From Phycisphaerales bacterium (GTDB lineage: Bacteria > Planctomycetota > Phycisphaerae > Phycisphaerales > JAGLTS01): a stretch of 64,000 nucleotides of DNA. Positions 61,782 through 64,000 of this stretch are shown here, one piece after another; within the stretch, counting starts at the first letter, position 1, and the number at the start of each line of letters is the position of its first letter. The notes below the pieces were generated by a model. That model saw nothing but the letters and a program-made list of their open reading frames with translations. It did not search any database and was not told the DNA's origin. Where the stretch lies: contig JAGLTS010000013.1 in assembly GCA_023135165.1 (NCBI GenBank), forward strand, positions 1 to 64,000, in the 5' to 3' direction. The position numbers were made by a program, and so were the translations under genes.

Positions 61782-63683
61782 ATGACACACCTCTTTCTCC
61801 GTGGGATCGCTGCGGCTGCGCTGCTGTCGAGCGTCGCCTGGGCACAGGATGACATCATCGGCTTCGACTCCGACCGATGGGATCTCGCTGAGGCTGACGT
61901 CGTGACGCACCTCGGCAGGACGTGCCTTGTCGGGAGCGCATATATCACGGATGCGGAATTCACCAACGGTGTGATCGACGTCGATATCGCAGTCGACGGA
62001 TCGCGGTCCTATCCGGGGATTGTCTTCCGCGTTCAGCCGGATGGGAACTGCGAGCGCTTCTACATTCGGCCGCACCGGGCTGGGCTGTATCCCGATGCGC
62101 TGCAATACACACCTGTCTTCGGCGGTGTCGCCTGCTGGCAACTCCACCACGGCGACGGATTCACCGCTTCGGCCCGGTTCCCGATCGACCAGTGGTTCCA
62201 TCTCAAGATGGAGATCTGCGGCACGCAGGCACGCGTGTTCATCAACGATGCAGACGAGCCCGCGCTGGTGATCCATGATCTCAAGCAAGGCCGCAGCACA
62301 GGCTCGGTCGGGCTGGTCGGGCCGAGGAACGGCACCGCATGGTTCTCGAACTTCCGCTACACGGCCGATGATTCGCTTGAGTTCGACGACCCGCCGACGA
62401 TTGTCGCGCCCGAGCATGTCATCACCGAGTGGGAGGTGTCGCGTGTCGTCAGCGCAAGCCGAGTCGATCCCGACCAGTACCCGCCGTTCTTCTTTGTGTT
62501 TGCAGCACAGTGGCAGCCGGTCGAAGCCGAGCCGACGGGTCTTGTCAACCTCTCCAAGCACATCCAGCGCACGGGGCAGGAGCCGGATTGCGTCTTCGCG
62601 CGAACGATCTTTCGCAGCGATGAGGAGCGCGACATCGAGTTGACGTTCGGCTACAGCGATGATGTGACCATCTTCCTCAACGGCAAGAAGGTGTTCTCCG
62701 GCGCGAGTGCGTACCGGAGCAGGGATCCGTCGTTCCTCGGCATCGTCGGATGGAATGACGCGGTGCGTCTGCATCTGCGCAAAGGGCTGAACGAGATCCT
62801 GTTGACCGTGACCGAATCCTTCGGCGGGTGGGGATTCATGTGCAAGACGGATCGGGATTTGGCGCCGCCGATCAAGGAGCACAGTGTCGCTGCGAAGGTG
62901 TGGGAGACGCCCGATGTGTTCAAGATCCCCGAATCCGTGCTCTACGATCCGAAGCGCGATGTGCTGTATGTCAGCAGCTTCAACAAGGTGTACACGAGAG
63001 AGCCGCGGCTGGGGTTCATCTCCAGGGTCGGGCTGGATGGTGAGATCCTGGAAATAGAGTGGGTGACCGACCTGGATGGGCCGTGCGGCATGGGGATCCA
63101 TGAAAACACGCTCTACGTCGTCGAGTGCAGCGGGAATCTCGTCGCGATCGACATCGAGGCTGGGCGGATTGCCCATCGCTATCCGATTGACGGCGTGACA
63201 TTCCTCAACGATCTGGCGATCAACGACGACGGGTATGTGTACATCTCCGACACGACGCGGCCGCCGGAGGGTCGGGACATCATTCGATTCAAGGATGGCG
63301 AGTGGGAGGTCTGGAAGGACGGCTGGGCGATTCAGAGGGCGAACGGGCTATTCGTACACGGCGATCGGCTGCTCGTCGGAAGCACCGGCGACGGGATGCT
63401 CAAGTCGATCGACATGGTCGATGGGCGTGTGACGGAGATCGTAAGCCTCGGCGCAGGCGTGGTGGACGGAATCCGTGTGGACAACCAGGGCAACTACCTT
63501 GTATCGCACTGGGAAGGGCAGACGTACCGCATCTCACCTACCGGCGATGTCGTCGAGATCCTGGACACGCTCGGCGACGGGCTGAACAGCGCCGACTTTG
63601 AGTTCATCAAGGACAGGAACCTGCTCGTCATTCCGACGTTCCTCGGGAACAAGGTGGTCGCGTATCGACTCGACGAGGGTTGA
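61782..63683 (+). CDS. Secreted protein: LamG/DUF1080-like N-terminal domain plus SMP-30/NHL-like beta-propeller
   Basis: Signal peptide 'LFLRGIAAAALLSSVAWAQ'; 'GIVFRVQPDGNCERFYIRPHR'; propeller 'VLYDPKRDVLYVSSFNKVYTREPRLGFISRVGLDGEI...GPCGMGIHENTLYVVE...FLNDLAINDDGYVYISDTTRP'. Confidence 0.7.
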   Translation: MTHLFLRGIAAAALLSSVAWAQDDIIGFDSDRWDLAEADVVTHLGRTCLVGSAYITDAEFTNGVIDVDIAVDGSRSYPGIVFRVQPDGNCERFYIRPHRAGLYPDALQYTPVFGGVACWQLHHGDGFTASARFPIDQWFHLKMEICGTQARVFINDADEPALVIHDLKQGRSTGSVGLVGPRNGTAWFSNFRYTADDSLEFDDPPTIVAPEHVITEWEVSRVVSASRVDPDQYPPFFFVFAAQWQPVEAEPTGLVNLSKHIQRTGQEPDCVFARTIFRSDEERDIELTFGYSDDVTIFLNGKKVFSGASAYRSRDPSFLGIVGWNDAVRLHLRKGLNEILLTVTESFGGWGFMCKTDRDLAPPIKEHSVAAKVWETPDVFKIPESVLYDPKRDVLYVSSFNKVYTREPRLGFISRVGLDGEILEIEWVTDLDGPCGMGIHENTLYVVECSGNLVAIDIEAGRIAHRYPIDGVTFLNDLAINDDGYVYISDTTRPPEGRDIIRFKDGEWEVWKDGWAIQRANGLFVHGDRLLVGSTGDGMLKSIDMVDGRVTEIVSLGAGVVDGIRVDNQGNYLVSHWEGQTYRISPTGDVVEILDTLGDGLNSADFEFIKDRNLLVIPTFLGNKVVAYRLDEG

Positions 63684-63808
63684 CGCGGGCGCCGCTCGCA
63701 ATGCACTCCCCCGCCGGTCGCGGTGAAGCCGTCGCTTGATGTCCCTGCGCCGCCGGTGGTATCCTCGCTTCCTCTCAGACAGCGACTCCGGCTGTGAAAG
63801 GAAGCAAC

Positions 63809-64000
63809 ATGGCGGCTGGCAACGGCGAGCGAGGACATTGGAAAACCAGGACCGGCTTCATCCTCGCGGCGGCGGGGTCGGCGGTCGGCCTGGGAAATAT
63901 CTGGAAGTTCCCGTACATCACCGGTGAGAACGGCGGCGGACTCTTCGTCCTCATCTACCTCGTCTGCATCGCGCTCGTCGGCGTCCCAATCATGATGTCC
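63809..64000 (+). CDS. Sodium-dependent transporter (SNF family), truncated by the window edge
   Basis: Open frame from ATG 63809: '[55 protein letters not shown]'. Confidence 0.88.
   Translation, partial: MAAGNGERGHWKTRTGFILAAAGSAVGLGNIWKFPYITGENGGGLFVLIYLVCIALVGVPIMMS

Noticed and set aside
61602-63176. 524-aa minus-strand ORF antisense to the beta-propeller gene
   Set aside because: Sense product has signal peptide and propeller repeats; antisense lacks any motif.

Overview
The window is about 64 kb of high-GC bacterial chromosome. Gene content and style (VPAPG-type C-terminal anchors, PulG-like pseudopilin, kinase/FGE fusion, zinc-ribbon membrane proteins, two groEL genes) suggest a Planctomycetes/Phycisphaerae-like organism; this is inference, since there is no rRNA in the window. 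It is mostly ordinary, densely coding sequence. Recognisable genes include purF-like, trmB, prkA, lnt, mreB/mreC/mreD, rarA, a 5-FTHF cyclo-ligase, an L,D-transpeptidase, gyrB, holB, a tldD/tldE pair, an MBOAT acyltransferase, tRNA-Ser(GCT), a UbiA family gene, pgi, hpt, groEL1-groES-groEL2, dnaJ, grpE, fmdB, a glycogen debranching enzyme and the start of an SNF transporter at the right edge. No CRISPR array, prophage or intact mobile element was seen. The left edge carries a degraded transposase fragment. Most worth following up: (1) a tightly coupled four-gene metal operon, mntR / wHTH-FeoA-FeoA / split FeoB G-domain / FeoB permease, with an MntR-box-like palindrome just upstream; (2) nine helically phased A-tracts upstream of rarA; (3) a paired-hairpin intergenic repeat with compensatory changes at 57.4 kb and a relative upstream of gyrB; (4) tandem zinc-ribbon membrane paralogs bracketed by a direct repeat of about 76-89 bp; (5) seven perfect 15-bp coding repeats inside the FGE domain of a Ser/Thr kinase; (6) an SGNH-like/ILEI-like protein coupled to an MBOAT gene. 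All family names come from motif reading and memory; no database search was run.
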